From the NCBI GenBank assembly GCA_033675545.1, contig JAWDGP010007392.1, forward strand, positions 37,501 to 101,500: a stretch of DNA of 64,000 nucleotides, given 5' to 3'. Both the position numbers and the translations under genes were made by a program. The notes beneath the pieces were generated by a model. The model saw only the letters and a list, made by a program, of their open reading frames with translations. It did no database searches and was not told the DNA's origin. Origin of the DNA: Elysia crispata. Lineage: Eukaryota > Mollusca > Gastropoda > Plakobranchidae. Below are positions 33,958-48,696 of the stretch, piece after piece (within the stretch, counting starts at the first letter, position 1; each line of letters opens with the position of its first letter).

Positions 33958-34352
33958 AAATCACCCATGTTTGACTGACTCTTTTTTTTTTTCTGTCTAG
34001 TCTCTCTTGCCCAAAACCGGAATAACTTAGTATTGCTGAATGGTCTGAACAAAACTTACGTTTCCTAATATTCCGCGTCCCGTTTCAAAGTTTCCGCGAC
34101 AAGCAGTAAGGTTTTAAAGAAGGAAAGGAGTGTGGGCATGGAGTGAAAGCCTCGTTCAAAAGGGGCACGTTACGGAAGTGTGTTTAGGCCGGGTCGCGTG
34201 GGGAGGGGGGGGGGTGACAGGGTATCAGTAGTGTTGCTAATTGGCCATGTATAATTTAAATTTGGCTGTGCAGATGTTGTTGTTTTTTTTCTCTCTTCAG
34301 TTTTTTTCACCTTTTCTTATTGAACACCACCACCACCATCCTCTTCCCCCCC

Positions 34353-34462
<110 letters not shown>

Positions 34463-35620
34463 CCCCTCTCTCTCTTTCTCTCATCTGGAAAAAAGAATTT
34501 TATGCAGTATGGTAATGTTTGAGAATATACTATGATGAATGTAGCATAGATATAGGGATATGCAAGTTTTAACCAGCATTGGTAAATATGATTGGATATT
34601 TGTCATAGCTCAATGACAGACAAAAAAGAATGAAAGCAGGTCAAGACATACATTGTATAAATCAGTCATCCCGACATTTCATGAAATCTCTAAAATTGGA
34701 TCCCACAAGCTGTGCGCATCAAATGGTCGTATGAGGTTTGAATACGTGTTGATAAATTATTTAAAGAGCAGGTCAGATGGTCGGTGTAGGTATTTAGAAA
34801 TCGACATCAAAGCCTTATTGTTGAGTATCATTGGACCTCGATTGAAGATGTTCATTTATACAGTTTTGAAGAGGATTTTAATGGGACAAACATCAACAGC
34901 TAATATGCAGACTGCTATGTAGAGGGACATTGTTTAAATTCATAACTTTTGATGAGCACAGCTGTAAGCATGCTTTAATTTTTTGCCATTAACACTTGAG
35001 AAAAATTCCACAGAACTATAATGATACATAAATGGTTGCCAGACAAAATACTCACGACGAAAGGATATTTACACTCTAATAATAGATGTTTTTTGTATTT
35101 TCTATTAGCTTTTTTCTGATTGTTGTAAGCTATTGCGAATATAATATTTAGTTTCCTTTCACCTCAATACACATATCTGATATCATGCAAAAGGCAAACA
35201 GTTCATGTTAAAGTGTGGGGGGTACACCACCATTCATCGCTCTTCGGTCGTTCCACAAGTTTTGTTACGGGGTGGTCACCCCTTAATAAGTCTAGAGATT
35301 TGAAGAAAAAACAAATCAACAATTTCAAGACCATGCTTTGGAACTCGCTCTCTTAGACATATTTGCACAGGCATAATAATTTCTACGGCTTTTCAGTTCA
35401 CCCATTTTGAGTTGAAGTAGGCTACATCGGAGTATGAATAGTTTTGTCACTACGCAAGCGTCGCCAAATTTTATCACTTCCTGCTACACTAAACATACTG
35501 GGGAGACTGCAACCAACCCGGCTTGGCCACCTAAGCTACATTATACAAATTATCAGTCTGTCTCACAAGTTTTCAGAACCAAGCATTGTGACAACTGAAA
35601 ATCAACGCTAAACAACAAAA

Positions 35621-36450
35621 ATGTCATTTGCCGTTGTCATCAGAAGCATATTTTCTTTGGCTTGTCGGCAAAGGCTTGTGGTCTTTGCTTTTGTGTTTTC
35701 CATTAGTTTGCTTTTGAATTCTGTTAATGCTGGTGAAGTGTTATGGGCAATAAACTGTGGAGGAGATGAACATACTGATGTCCACGGTATTCACTATGAA
35801 GCAGATTCATCTGATATCGGTGTCGAATCAGACCATGGAAAAAGTTTAATGATTCAAAGGGTTGTCCCCCAAGATCAAATTTTGTACCAGACGGAAAGAT
35901 ATCATAAGAGCACATTCGGTTATGATATGCCCGTGCATCGAGATGGAGAATATGTTGTTGTTATCAAGTTCAGTGAGGTTTGGTTTACTGCACCAAATCA
36001 AAAGGTAAGCAATATGGTAAATCTAAATTTTGCGCAGATCAAGATGACCTCACCAATCAAATAGTAAAGATCATAAAGATATATACAACTTTAAAGATTT
36101 ATTTTAAGTGAAAAGGCTGAATTCATACAGTTAGCATTTGTTTATGTTTGCGCGCTCGATGGCAAACTTATACTTTATGTAAAGACAGCTCGTTGAAGAA
36201 AGCATCTCAATATATTATAATTTTATTTTGCTAGATTCTTATTCAGTATGCCTATTCCCCATTAGACTAGTATTCTCAATAAGGATTTTGATAATAGGCT
36301 TAACTGTGATAAAGGTAATGATGGAAAAATCCAGTGAACCAATAAATTTTTTACAAGTTAAATGTTCAAAAATATTTGTGGGGGTTCAATTTTCTCACTT
36401 AAAATAAATCTAATCCATTTCTCTGCCTTTGTCTAATTCAGACTTTAGTC

Positions 36451-36498
<48 letters not shown>

Positions 36499-38667
36499 TC
36501 TGATATCAGGGACTGTAGTATGCAGAAAATGGATGTCAACCATTTGGAATGTAAAAGTATAATTAGTGCAGAGGAACTGTTGAATGATTTATCTGAAGCC
36601 TAGATGCTATTGCAAAGATAATGCGCAGGCGCAAAAATTTTCTGCTCTGTTTTTTCTTCTTCTACTGAGCAAGCTCTGGGTGCTGTCATTGACTTTGAAA
36701 AATCTAAAGTTACTTGTTATATTTTTTTAAACATAAGTGCCAGAGAAATTGACAACAATAATTTTCCTATCAACTGAACTTTTTTTTACACAGGTATTCG
36801 ATGTTGTTTTGAATGGTGAACACACTGTTGTCAGTGAGCTGGATATTTTTGCCAAAGTTGGTCGAGGTGTAGCGCATGATGAAATTGTCCCTTTCACAAT
36901 TCGAAATGGAAAACTGAAGGTCAATGGAGAAACATCTCAGATTGATGGCAATGAAATATCGATTGAATTCATTAAGGTAGGATATTTTTTCTTCCTTTCT
37001 CTCTCTCTCTCACTCTCTCTCTCTCTCTTTATCTTAATGTTACTGACTAGCAATTGCTCTTAGATGTCACCTGAGAATTGCAGTTAATACATTTTAAACG
37101 TTTAAATTAACAAAAAGAGTGGTTATGGTTATCCTCAGTTATTGTCAACTTCATCCATGAAAGTTTTAAAACTGCTGCACTATAAGAAGTTATATGTGCC
37201 AGACATATTGACCATTGCATCAATTTATATGATATCTCCTTGTAATATCAATCTGCGCCGCTAGATCTATTTACTATCTTCAGAATGTTGATTAGTCTTA
37301 TAGCACACTGGGCCAATCACAATGTAGAGCTCAAGTCCAGATTAAGTTCATTTTTCTACATTTTTGCATCAGTTAGCATAATCATCATATGCATGCATGC
37401 ATTTTTCCTCTCCTCCCCCTCAATTTTCAACATACTTTCACTTGTCAGTTTTAAAGGAGGAAAAGGTTTGGGGTAAGGTACACTTTTAAGTTATCTCATT
37501 TACCATGCAGAAAGCAACTAATTCCAGATCTTTCTTACCAATGATGCAATAAAATCTTTCTTTTAATCATCGCACAGGTCAAAATAGATTCTGTTATCAA
37601 GCAAAACGTAAATGTTGATCAGTCAAAAATCATGCAAAAAAATTTGAATTGCATGTGTGTAGATTCAAATCTAGATCCTTTTTAGATCATAATAGCTATC
37701 ATGTACTGGTTTCAAATTTGGAAATGTAATAGAAATTATACTAGATTTAACATTATAAATTTATTTTTTGGTGCGGGAGAAAGCAGAAATTGATAATTCT
37801 GTCGTTTGTTTTTCATACCTTTGATGATGAGGTAAAGATAAAGTGCTGTTGATTAGGAAAAAAATCTAGTGGAATAAAAACAACAACATTTTACATCTGG
37901 TTGAGAGCTATCTTGTTTGAAATGTGTGAACTGGTTAGTCTCTGAATGATGCATAAAGCAAAGACTCAACTATTGAAAAAAAAAATCAAACTTTCATTCC
38001 TTTATGGTGAATCTCATATAAGATGTAAGAGATAAAGAAGTTAAACTGTTACTCAGCATAACAGGCGGTAAATCATCTCAGCATTGATTAAGAGGTCTTT
38101 TAAACAATTCAAAGGTGTGCACGTCCTTTTATTTGCATGAGTTTAGAGAATTTTTTTTTTATAATTCTTGTTTGTTAGTCTTCCACACAGTTTCTTTCTG
38201 AACATTGATATAGTTGATGCTTGTTGTTCATCCTTGATTCAGGTAATAAGATGGGTTTTCATATGAGATCTTTTATCCTCAGGGGGATCTTGATAATCCA
38301 AAAGTCAATGCAATCTATGTTATGAAAGGCACTCTTGATGGTGAGTAGGTTGACTCATTTTATCTCCCCTCCCCCTAAAAAAAAAACAACAAAAAACCAC
38401 ACACACACAAGGGGAAAGATGAGATGAATGAATTTGATTTTTTTTTTGTTCTAAGTAAACTGATTTTGCCTTAATAAGAGGAGAATTAAAACCCATAATA
38501 TAGATGAAAGATATGATTATTTGTTTTTAATTTTGTGAAGGGGTTTATTCCCAACTGAAAACAGCAATTTTAAGTAATTTGTTGCACTGCACTGCATTGG
38601 ATGTCTGTAGCCTAGAATTTTAAATTTGAATTGTTGTCAAAATTATATGAGCTGTTTCTGTGAAGTT

Positions 38668-38740
<73 letters not shown>

Positions 38741-41700
38741 AGAAAATTTAGTGGGAATGAGAAAAATTTCCATTAGTCACATGGCTAACACATCACCTTC
38801 TAAACAGGGAGTAACCTCCAATCTTCCTTCTTGCCAAACTTTAGTTTCACCCTAGTAGTGCACACCCATTATATTTAGGCTTTGCTCTGACGGTAACCTG
38901 GGTGCTGCGATGCCATCAAATGTATGGGCTGAGGCTAGGAACCAGGTGCTGTGGCGCCATTATTATTAATGTTTGACTGGCGGGCCTGTTTGAAACGTCA
39001 TCATCTTCTAAACACCCCATCTCATATACTCTGCAGACTTTATATCTGTTCTCAGAATATCAACCAATGAAAAGGTGACAATATCTTCCTGTTTGAACTA
39101 TTGGGAGGTGATTGAGAGCCCCTGAGGTGTGAAGAACAAATTGCAATTTAGGCACGTCTGTCGGAACCATGTTATGAGATGGGTAGTTGATATTACTGAT
39201 ACATGGGAAACTGGCTTCCTTTGCACGTGGTTGTTATAAAGACCAAAGAACAAATAAAAGAACTAGACAGCGGTGACATTACCACATTAGACCAAATGAA
39301 TCTTGTTACCGGTCAGTCACACCATTGTAAAGCCGAGTAAGAAAGGGAGAAGTTTACTGAGGTGTCAAGAAAGGCATGAGTTGATAGCATGGTGTGTGTG
39401 TAGGGTATAAAGCCTTTGCCTTTGTTGTTGGTGATTTTGATATTCTGTCAGCTGTCACTATGTGTCCAATGGCAGGAAAGTATAGGCTGGCGAACAGATT
39501 GTTGAGCGAGTTTTTTTACTTGATGTCTCACAAGTTGTATGAGACAATGATTATGGAAGCGCCTGATAAGCATCGAGGCGGACCTTGCTGCATGGTCTGA
39601 TTGTCTTCTTTCTCCTCTATTGTCTCACCTATCACTCCACCCACTCTTTGTGGTTAGTCATAATAGAACTACATTATACCCGTATTTATTTATACATGTA
39701 TCTATATAGTTACATACATGACGTTTCTTTGAACAAAAGGACTAAGCACTGACTCTTTTGGCTTTAGCTTAGATGGAAGACCAAACTAGACTCAGAGGTT
39801 TGCTGGTTCCAAATGAGTTATAATCTTTTCCAGCTTAGTTCTCATCCCCCCCACCCCACCCCCTTTCCTCCCTCTCTCTCACACACACACACATACTAAA
39901 TTAATTACGTATGTGTTTTACTTTCAGTGCAAATCCAAGCTTTCATCAAAGGAATTGTTAATTTTTGTAAACTGAAACTATTGTATCCAATGAACCGCTC
40001 TTTGAAAACTTATTTTTCTCCAAGCCTATGTCTATAACTCGTCCTTTTTTAAACTCTAAGAATATGAAACATATTTACATAAAGTTGTCATGTTTGAAAA
40101 AATAAATGTAACTTGTACTTTGTTTTAGCAAAAAAATTCTATCTACAGGCTCTGTTGTGAACTACAATAGGCATAGTACAAACACAGGTAATCCGCTCTG
40201 CCATTGCCCAGTCCAGAAACTAAATGGCTGTGGCAACAATACAATTTTCCACCCTAACTGTGGGTAACCGCGTTAGCTGGATGAGGGTTAATAACTATTG
40301 TGTCAGTTGAATGGCCAGATTTTCTGCATACATGAAATATTCTTCAAGACTTAATGATTTGTAGACACTTTTCAAAGAGGTGTATATACTCTAATATATT
40401 TAAAGGCAATTAGCAATATCAGAAGCACTTTAAAATTAATAAGCTTATCAAACTTTTGCACACTCTGACAAAAAAATGTTCTATACCATTTTATATTAAG
40501 CATGATAGGAGCCAATCTTCATTATGTGATTGAATTTTATTGACCTGGCTTGATCTAAACTGCAGAACCAACTCCCAAACCTAGGCAAAGCCATTTTTGT
40601 ACCCTAAAATATGTTTTAAGCTTGAAAGTTAAGTTAAACAGAAAAATATGCATGAATACATAAGTTATTTGTGAGTAATATTCAGAAAAGGAAGAGTTTA
40701 ATTTATTTTTCTTACACTTTACTGGAATATACCATGTCCCTATCTAGAGAAGAACATTTTTTCTGCAACAAAAATTATCATAAATGATAAAGTGTATTTA
40801 CACACATAAGTAATAATATATTGTCAAAAATTTTACTATAAAAAAACTTGGCTTTCAAAGGCCATGTGAGAAACAATGATTGAAGAAAAACGTATAAATA
40901 ATAACTTGTCTTCATGACGTTATTATTGTTGAGGGCCATTCTGGGATTGACTTGCCACGCTTCTCCAAGTCACACGATCCTGGGCTAGCTTGATGTTTGT
41001 GTAGAGCTAGTTGCCAGTACATTCTTTGATGTCATCGTACTACTGACACCTGCCCCTTTCCTCTTCTACCGTGTATTCTACCTGTGAGAACTTTTCTGCA
41101 GTCTTTCATGTCTTGCAATATGGCCAAAATATGACAACTTGTGTGTTCTTATTTGAGATAGCAGTCCTCTCTCAGCACCAAGTCTTCTCAAAACTTCCTT
41201 ACTTGTCTCTCTATCTTTGAAGCCAACTCTTGTCAAGTGGTTGATTCTACGTAGAGAGTCTATGTTTCATCGCCATAGAAGAGTATTGAATATACATAGA
41301 GGTTCATGATTTATCACTAAAAAGTAGATTCTATCTAATCGACTAATGGTACCAATATTTTGGTCTAAAGATACTTAAAGCTTTTTCTTCTTTGCCAAAT
41401 AGAAAAATGATTTTAAGAAGATATGTACTTGCAGACCAAAAAAAACCAGAGCTGGGCACATAATCACCTCCAACTATGCTTCACCTCCAACTATGCTTTA
41501 AAGTGGGGCTTGATATATGAGTGAAGAATGCAAGTTAAAAACTTTAGAAGTTTATATTTTTAGAATAATAAAGTTACTGCTCATAAGAAGAGATCCATAA
41601 AGGCAAAACCAAGTTTTAACTTGCTGGCTAGTTTAGTCCTGAAAAAATGTATTCCCTTCTCAGTTATTTATTTACTAAATAAATTAGGCCAATATAGATC

Positions 41701-41959
41701 ACATTGTTAAAAATTTCAGTTTGCTTTTTTTTTTCTAGAGGTTCCCAAACTTCCAGCAATGCCAGGATCAGAGGCTTCTGAGGAGGAGGATGACGAAGAC
41801 GAGGAGGTGCCTAGTGCTAAACCCAGCAAGTCTCGTAAACCGTCAGGACCTAAAATCAAAGACCCTTATGCAGCTGACGACACGCCTGCCATGTTGCTTC
41901 CTGTGTTTGTGGCTATTGGGGCATTCATTCCACTTCTTTACTGTCTATGTAAGCTGTAA
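35621..41959 (+). CDS. MLEC: Malectin
   Basis: Four exons (35621-36004, 36794-36976, 38283-38340, 41739-41959) join in phase to 281 residues; human malectin has 292. Residues 1-37 look like a signal peptide with hydrophobic core [13 protein letters not shown]. The luminal lectin domain covers about 38-208, with the conserved [15 protein letters not shown] (87-94), [24 protein letters not shown] and NPKV blocks. Next come VPKL, an acidic stretch ([12 protein letters not shown]), a basic Ser/Lys linker and a transmembrane helix at about 260-279, ending CLCKL as in other malectins. The protein sits in the ER membrane. In the known family it binds Glc2-high-mannose N-glycans with ribophorin I and retains misfolded glycoproteins. 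Intron 3 (3.4 kb) holds a repeat D copy and a dead LINE. No lesions. Confidence 0.97.
36452..36494. repeat. (GA)n microsatellite
   Basis: About 43 bp of GA in MLEC intron 1. Confidence 0.9.
38671..38735. repeat. (AT)n microsatellite
   Basis: About 65 bp of alternating AT in MLEC intron 3, about 145 bp before the start of repeat D copy 2. Confidence 0.95.
38878..40275 (+). mobile_element. Dispersed repeat family D, copy 2 (most complete; MLEC intron 3)
   Basis: About 1.4 kb shared in part with copy 1 and in part with copy 3. Landmarks are CTTTGCTCTGACGGTAA, ACCAATGAAAAGGTGACA, GAGGTGTGAAGAA, CCTTTGCCTTTGTTGT, the CTATGTGTCCAATGGCAGG empty site (about 39458-39475) and a final GGCTGTGGCAACA with GGGTAACC. 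Internal frames are short (the longest, 39394-39600, is not shared intact by the others). The mobilisation class is unknown. Confidence 0.85.
40915..41300 (-). mobile_element. Decayed RTE-type LINE fragment (reverse transcriptase C-terminus)
   Basis: On the minus strand, fragments in several frames follow the usual end of an RTE-like polyprotein. They are [55 protein letters not shown] and [20 protein letters not shown]. Stops and frameshifts separate them, so the copy is dead. It lies in MLEC intron 3, antisense to the gene, and resembles the family near 9.7-10.4 kb in block order though not in detail. Confidence 0.85.
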
Positions 41960-42284
41960 GCATATATCTTGGTTTTATGTTTAAGTCATGTTATGAAAAG
42001 GTAAGTCCTCATTCAGCATTGTCGAAAAGTTGCCAGTATATATCTTGTTATTCTTATTTATTGATATTTCAATGTTCCATTCACAAACTGTTTTGTTTTA
42101 CATCGATTTTCCATTTTTGTCAATCATCCAGATTTGTTTCTGTAATGAATATAGTTCTTGTTGTTAGAGCATGACTTAGATCTGTGCTGTTTACAAAATG
42201 GAGTTTCAAAATAATGTTATTGTGTGATGGTGGAAGAATTGCTTATTTACATTTTAACATTTGCCAGCAGTTTTCTGTCTTTTC

Positions 42285-42290
42285 AATAAA
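42285..42290 (+). other. Candidate poly(A) signal AATAAA of MLEC
   Basis: Canonical AATAAA in TTTTCAATAAAGG, about 325 nt after the MLEC stop codon. It gives a plausible short 3' UTR; alternative later signals are possible. Confidence 0.55.
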
Positions 42291-45200
42291 GGTTGAAGCT
42301 ACTTCAACTTATATATTAAACATAAACAAAATGAAATGGTCTCTTTCTTAATTAATGTAACAATTTGAATAATCAAATTTTTTGCATAGTGTGAGTTAAT
42401 TAGCATTAAACCTTTCCCCTTAAATAAAAAAAAATGTTGTGTTCATCCTCCATTGTATTCATGCAAGTATTATTTTGTTACAAGTCAATAAATAATTTTT
42501 TTATCAATGAGAAGAATACTCTGGATTTTAAATTTATCCTTAGAATACCAGCCTCTATGGCACTTGTTTCCTCCTTCCTTCCCTACCTCTCTGTGAACTC
42601 TCCCATAACCTGTTTAGCTTGAATTTGAATGCTAATTATCTTTTTCTCCTGAAGATGCTCCATGCAAATTTCAATGCGGTTATCCACCACTTTGATTTTC
42701 TTTTACCTTCCATTGGTGTGGAGTCAAATAGCTCAGCAAGTAGAGAGCTGGGCTGATAGTTTGGTGATCTGGTGTTCAAATCCTAGCTTGGGCTATCTGG
42801 TTGTAGGATCGGTTGTCATCTAACCAACTCTATCCTAAGGCTTGACGGGAGCCTAACAGTTTTTGTGAATGTAGAGGTTGCTTAGTCAGAACCTTTTGGG
42901 CTGAACTAAGCTTTGCATTGTTCTGTCATGCGCCTTACGGATCTATAAAGACAAATAGCCTTAAGAGGATGTAGAATCAATAACAAAATAACTGTCTGCT
43001 GGTGTACCAAAATATTTTTTGATATTTAATCATTTGGAAACAACCCAACATTGTCTTTACCATATGAAATTCTTTTGTCTTCAATTTGAATGCCCAAATT
43101 AAGCAAGAGAAATACAACAAAATCTCAACATATTTTACTGGAAATTGTTTTCCTCTTTTTTTGGGGGGTTGGTAAAAGATTGGTTTTGGTCTTGTGCTTT
43201 CCTTACTTTTCACTTAAGATTAAAATTTTGTGCATACACCTTCAGAAGCTTCATTTGCATTGACTATTTATAGTAATTGATGAATTGATTTTTATCGTCA
43301 AGAGGGCTTACGGTGAAATTAAGTTTATCTTTTTTTCTCTTATATTTTGAATTTTAAATTGAAAATGATTGACGTACCACACACTCTGAGAACGAAAGGA
43401 ATGATTTGAAATGTATCCTAATGTGAATGCAAGAAATTTTTAAAGCATGAAAGAAAAATTACTGTTGAGAGAGTGTTAGCGAGAAGTTTATTTCAAAATA
43501 TGAAAAGGAAAGAAAAAAAAAATCAATGCATTTGTGCATTATTATTTTTATTCCATTTTCCAGCAGCAAATGAACTATGATTTTTTATTGCAGTATTATA
43601 AGTAGCAAGTTTTTTGTTGAATAGAAGCAATGTCTTGTCCAGTCAATTTAAAACCTATGAACGCTCACTTTATAGAGGGGATTTTTAAATGGAAGTTATG
43701 GAATAAACACATGTGTGGCAATAGTAATTGTTATAAATGGCATTTGTAATGCACATACTCTTAGAAAATTTCAATAGCTTATTCACTACACATTTTGATG
43801 TACTATTACAGATAACAGTATAAAATATTTGCAACCATGAATTTATCAATGTATAAATATGAGTGCAATATAAACTTTGAGAAAAGTAGAATTTGTACCA
43901 AAATGTATCTAAAATTTTTTAAAACAATTACAAAAAGCAATGTAAAAAGAGAAGTGCTTGTATAAGACTTAATTACTTTATTAAAACCAAAATTTTTGCT
44001 TTCATATTTCTCCATAACTGATTCATGATATTTGCCTTTAAAAAACTTGATGTTTCAATGCTCTTTTTTTTAACTTTCTAGTGTGCCAATTTGCCCACTC
44101 TTTTTGGAAGTTAGCTTAGATTGGACAGACATGGCTGGCTATTGCTCAGTTGCAAAAATATTTTTAGATTGGTTCTATGATCGAGGAATTTTGTGATCAC
44201 AGTAATGTTTTCTTAACGGGTTCTGGTTAACAATTTCTTTAAAATAATAAAATGCAATCCCATGTCTGAACTTGAGGCATAGCACAGCGACATTCGCTGA
44301 GCAATAGAAAGTCTGTAAAACTCCTATAGGAGGGTAATCACACTTATTGACTTTTTCTTTCCAAGTTAGCTGCATTGTTCGGTCTTACCTGTATATTAGA
44401 CAAAACATATAAAGTTTCTGCATGCTTAGTATTACAATGGCTTATGTTGATGACACAAAGGAAGTGACCAAAGTTTTACTACATCTTGAACAATCAAGAT
44501 TTTTCTTAAGCTGTCTTTAATTTCAAACTTGTGAACAAGAATCTCAGTAAGTGGGTTAATTAAAAAAAAAAAGAAAAAAAATACCATTGAAAGATAGATT
44601 ATTGTCAATGGTGAAACCAAGATTCTTTCCCTTTTGCCATTGCGTCTACTTTTACTTTAAACGATCCTGAATAGAATCCTATAAAATATAAGAATGTACC
44701 TCCTCCAATTTTCCTGAATTATTTGTGTGGTATGGATGTGTGTGTTTTGTGTTTTAAAGTCATTATTGTATAAAATGAATATTAATATTTGTGATTTTTT
44801 ATACTTATCAAGTGAACCACAAATTAGTCATTCACAAGTCTCAAAAAGATTCAAGGAGGTTGTAATCTATTTGCAAGAAGCAGTTCTTTGAAGTACTGAT
44901 ATAAATGCTCTTTTTCATTCATCAATATCAGCAATCACAGAGAAATAATATGTTGTGCAACAATCACCACCTCATGTTGTCATATTGGTGTGTTATGATT
45001 TTGTGCAAACCTCTTCAGGATCTACAAGCCAATCAAAACTAAAGATATAGTGTTTGCTGCTATATGGTGCTGCTTGGAGAGAGGACATTTGTTTATTGTT
45101 TTTTTGTGTGTGTGTTTTTTTTTTACTTGTTCCCTTTTTTTTTTTAAATGTTTGTTATGTATGACTAATAAATAAAAGGTGAATCTGATGATATTTTACA

Positions 45201-48200
45201 TGTTTTCTTTTTGCAGCTAAGAACAATGATTCTATAACTAGTAGTTTTAGAGTGAAAAGTTTCCCATGCAATAAAACTTTTGGCTATATTAATATCTTTG
45301 AAAAACAGAAAAAACAAAAAACAGTCTTGTATAATGCATATATAGGATGATTTTAAAACTGGATCATGTAAATAACAAACTTTTAAAATTCAAGCTTGTC
45401 TTTCTATTAGGATAAGGAGGGATATTTCTTAAATTTGCTAACCAAATATTAAAAAAAAAAAACAAGTGAAATATTCTTGTCCTTTCCATGCTATTTACAT
45501 GGTATGATGAGAAAAAATATGATCCATGAATTGTATTGATTTCATGAGTGTCACTGATTTGCAATCAAGCAATCAATTTATATCATCCCAATGAAGAAAT
45601 TTATGAACAATGTGCAGAAAGAGTGGATACAGTTTTTGTTTGGAGAGTGCAATGAATGAGTCTGCAAGGAGATGGTTTATGTCATTTTTCAAACGGGCTT
45701 AGAACTCCTATTATAATTGATTTTAGCTTAGCTACAATACATGCTTGCTTGCATTGAGCACTTATATTTTAGTACTTCATATTAGGTAACTAGTTTTAAT
45801 CTTGGTCTGAGATTTTTGGGGGTTCAAGCAGAATAAGCCTTTTTGTATTGATCTGTCCGTTTAATTATCTGCTAATGTCTCACTTATTGACTACTTATTT
45901 CCCTGTTATAGGATTATTTTTTTATAAAAGAAAAAAAACCTCTAAAGAGGCAATTTCTTCAGTCATCAACATCAAAATGTGCTGTTTCAAATGTTCAATT
46001 CATCATATGAAGTTGGATTCAAAGAACACCATGGATTCAACAAACTGAGCAAAATCCCCCTTTTTTCCCCATCTTTGACCCTCTTAATTTTAGCTAATCT
46101 CATATCTGCCCTAGGGTTCAACGAATTATATGTAGTACTGGCAAATCCTCTATAGAGTATGCTGTTCTTCTTAGAAACTATGTAGTTGAAATTCATTCAA
46201 AAGGTCCCCTGTCGGCGGTTAAGAATGCTTGAGGTGTGAAGGTGTTGGGCACCCAGGGTATAGGCTCCATTATGCTATAGTAATACTAGAAGTAGGGGAG
46301 AGCAAAGTATTGACATGCAGGGAGAAGATAATAAAAGAGAGGTGGAAGGGGTCAATGAGCGGCAGCAAATACATGGGGAAATTATGATACAGGATCAGAG
46401 AGCCAAAGTGGCGGTAACTTGAGCAATGGTGGAAGGGGTAAAGAGTGGCTTTACAGATACGTGGTTAGTTGATAAAAACAAGGGAGATAACTATGTGGTA
46501 TTTTCACTTTGGTCAGTTTCTTCCCTAGTTCATTGCCTTGTCACGGCTCCAACAAACTTTTAAAAATGACCGAACTAATCCGTTGTTTGTATTTTTATTT
46601 AAAAGTGCATTTCATTTAGCTAAATTTTTAACTTTGTATTTTCATAATTTTTTTTCCTTCGGTCATCCAAGACCAGTTTGTAAAAAGACATAGCAGCAAA
46701 TTATCCATATTTTCAACAAAGGTCTAATGTAAAAAAAAAACTAGGTATTTTTGTTTGCAGTTATATTTGGATGATAGATGGTTGTAATGAAAGTGTCAGA
46801 TTACTAAATTTTGAGTTATGCTTCATTGAAGTTTAGTTTAATAATGAAGTGCAAATGAGGGAGAAAAAAGCTATTTTGATTGGGCACCTGATCACATGTT
46901 GAAGTATGATTTGGTGCAGATTTTTTTTATTCCTTGTTTTCATTTTAATATCATTGTAAATTGGTGTCTATAGTATTCCAAAAAGGAAAAAAAAATAAGT
47001 AAAGAGTTAACACTAAACAGAGTACCTTAGTTAAAATGAAAAGTAACTCAGGGTAAAGTTGAGCCATGTCTCAGACAGATTTTGGACTTGATCCGATCAG
47101 CATTTATCTGCCTGGTAAGAGAAATTTAAAAAAATAAAGGAAGGCCTGCCAGATTTGAATGAAAGTGGAAACAACTGTCAAATCTTTTGATTGCCATTAC
47201 ACCTTGCTTCAAGCCATATATCTGCCTCAGCATTTACTTGTAGAATAATTTATACTAAATCACACCTGAGTCATGGAAAGAATTGGTATATGACTGCTTC
47301 AATAGAAGCTGAAAATAAAAAAATTTGTTTGATATTTGATTTGAGTTCCTTAAATTTTTTTGCTTTTTATCATCAGGGTACCTTACTTTTATGCAAATTC
47401 AGTATACATCAAGACTAACTCTGTTATGACATGATATATTTGAGCATATTGTTCTCTCAAAATCATTTTAGAAAACCCAAAGACGAATATGATAATTGTA
47501 CAGGTTTCTCTTTTATTTTTATTTTTTACCAGCGATGGCACATCTTGCTAATTGGAGGATGTTGTATGGAAAATAATTACATGTAGTAATTTTAACTTTC
47601 TGTCATTCATAAGATTGGCACAATTAATAGGAATTTCAAAGCATTTGAAAATGGCAATTGTGGTTTAAGAAAGAATGATTTAATTTGTTTTAATCCCTGT
47701 CTTTTTTTTTTTTAATTCAACTGCTTTAAATGTTTTGTGTTGTTTCATTTCTTTTTTTTTTTATTATTTTGATTTACACATTAACTTAGAGAAATATCTG
47801 TAGGGGTGTTGAAATATTTTATGATGTTTTCCTTTTCATATTATCATTCTCTTTTTAAATACTTTTGATGTTTTCAGTCTTCTGTACTTTCACCGTGCAG
47901 TAACTCCTTTTTTTGTATTGGCTGCCAAGCATACAATGCATGTGTACAAGAGACTTGTGTTAACAATTGCGTTAATTTTGTTTAAAACTTGTCCTAGATA
48001 TTGTTTTGCCACAATGCCTTTCAGAGCTAATACATAAAATAATGTTTGAATAACTGGTCACTAGTTTCATTTTTTTTTTGTAAATATTTTAATCCTATCT
48101 CTTTTTATCTGTTAAATTCTGTAAACTTCAAATACAGTACTCTACCCATTCAAGACATGATGTGAAACAAAACTGATATGCTTCAAAATAATTTATTTTT

Positions 48201-48619
48201 ACCTCATAAAACAATTAAACCATAAACCATCTCATAATTATCTCCTACTTGTAGATGCCCTTGAATTTAGCACTGAGCATTATAAGCATAGGTCCTCCTA
48301 TTACAAATAGTTGATTCTGTAGATCAATTAAGCACCAGTTGGATTCAAAGTAAATTAAGAATTAAAGATTGCTTTAAAGGAAATAAATTATGAAAATTTC
48401 TCACATAAGAAACAGATTGATTCTATTTTACCACGTTTAATGGTTATAGTTTTATTTTAATCCTAGTTTACACCCAAGTTTGTTTTATGATCATGAAACT
48501 AAAAGGTTATACAATGTATTTGGATTTGAATCCAAATAGATGATACATAAGCTTGGATATTGCTGTAAACGCTTAGCAGTATCCATGAATAATCAATACT
48601 TGAAAGTCCTTTTTTTTTA
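42291..48619. other. Intergenic region downstream of MLEC
   Basis: Apart from the SINE described separately, I see no exon or RNA gene here. The sequence is AT-rich. A stretch at about 46200-46560 is less AT-rich and purine-rich and may be an unrecognised repeat. Part of the left end could be alternative MLEC 3' UTR. Confidence 0.5.
42716..42960 (+). mobile_element. tRNA-derived SINE
   Basis: The head resembles a tRNA with an A box TAGCTCAGCAAGTAGAG (42729-42745) and a B box GGTGTTCAAATCC (42771-42783), spaced as in an RNA polymerase III internal promoter. About 170 bp of unrelated body follows. The tRNA fold is imperfect and there is no sign of a mature tRNA end, so it is a SINE and not a tRNA gene. 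The 3' limit and any target-site duplication are not clear. Confidence 0.8.

Positions 48620-48695
<76 letters not shown>
48620..48695. repeat. (ATT)n microsatellite
   Basis: About 76 bp of pure ATT repeats, intergenic. Confidence 0.95.

Positions 48696-48696
<1 letters not shown>

Noticed and set aside
39394..39600. 68-codon frame
   Set aside because: It lies in repeat D copy 2 and is not preserved in copies 1 and 3.
42716..42800. tRNA gene
   Set aside because: A and B boxes are present, but the acceptor stem does not pair and a SINE body follows.
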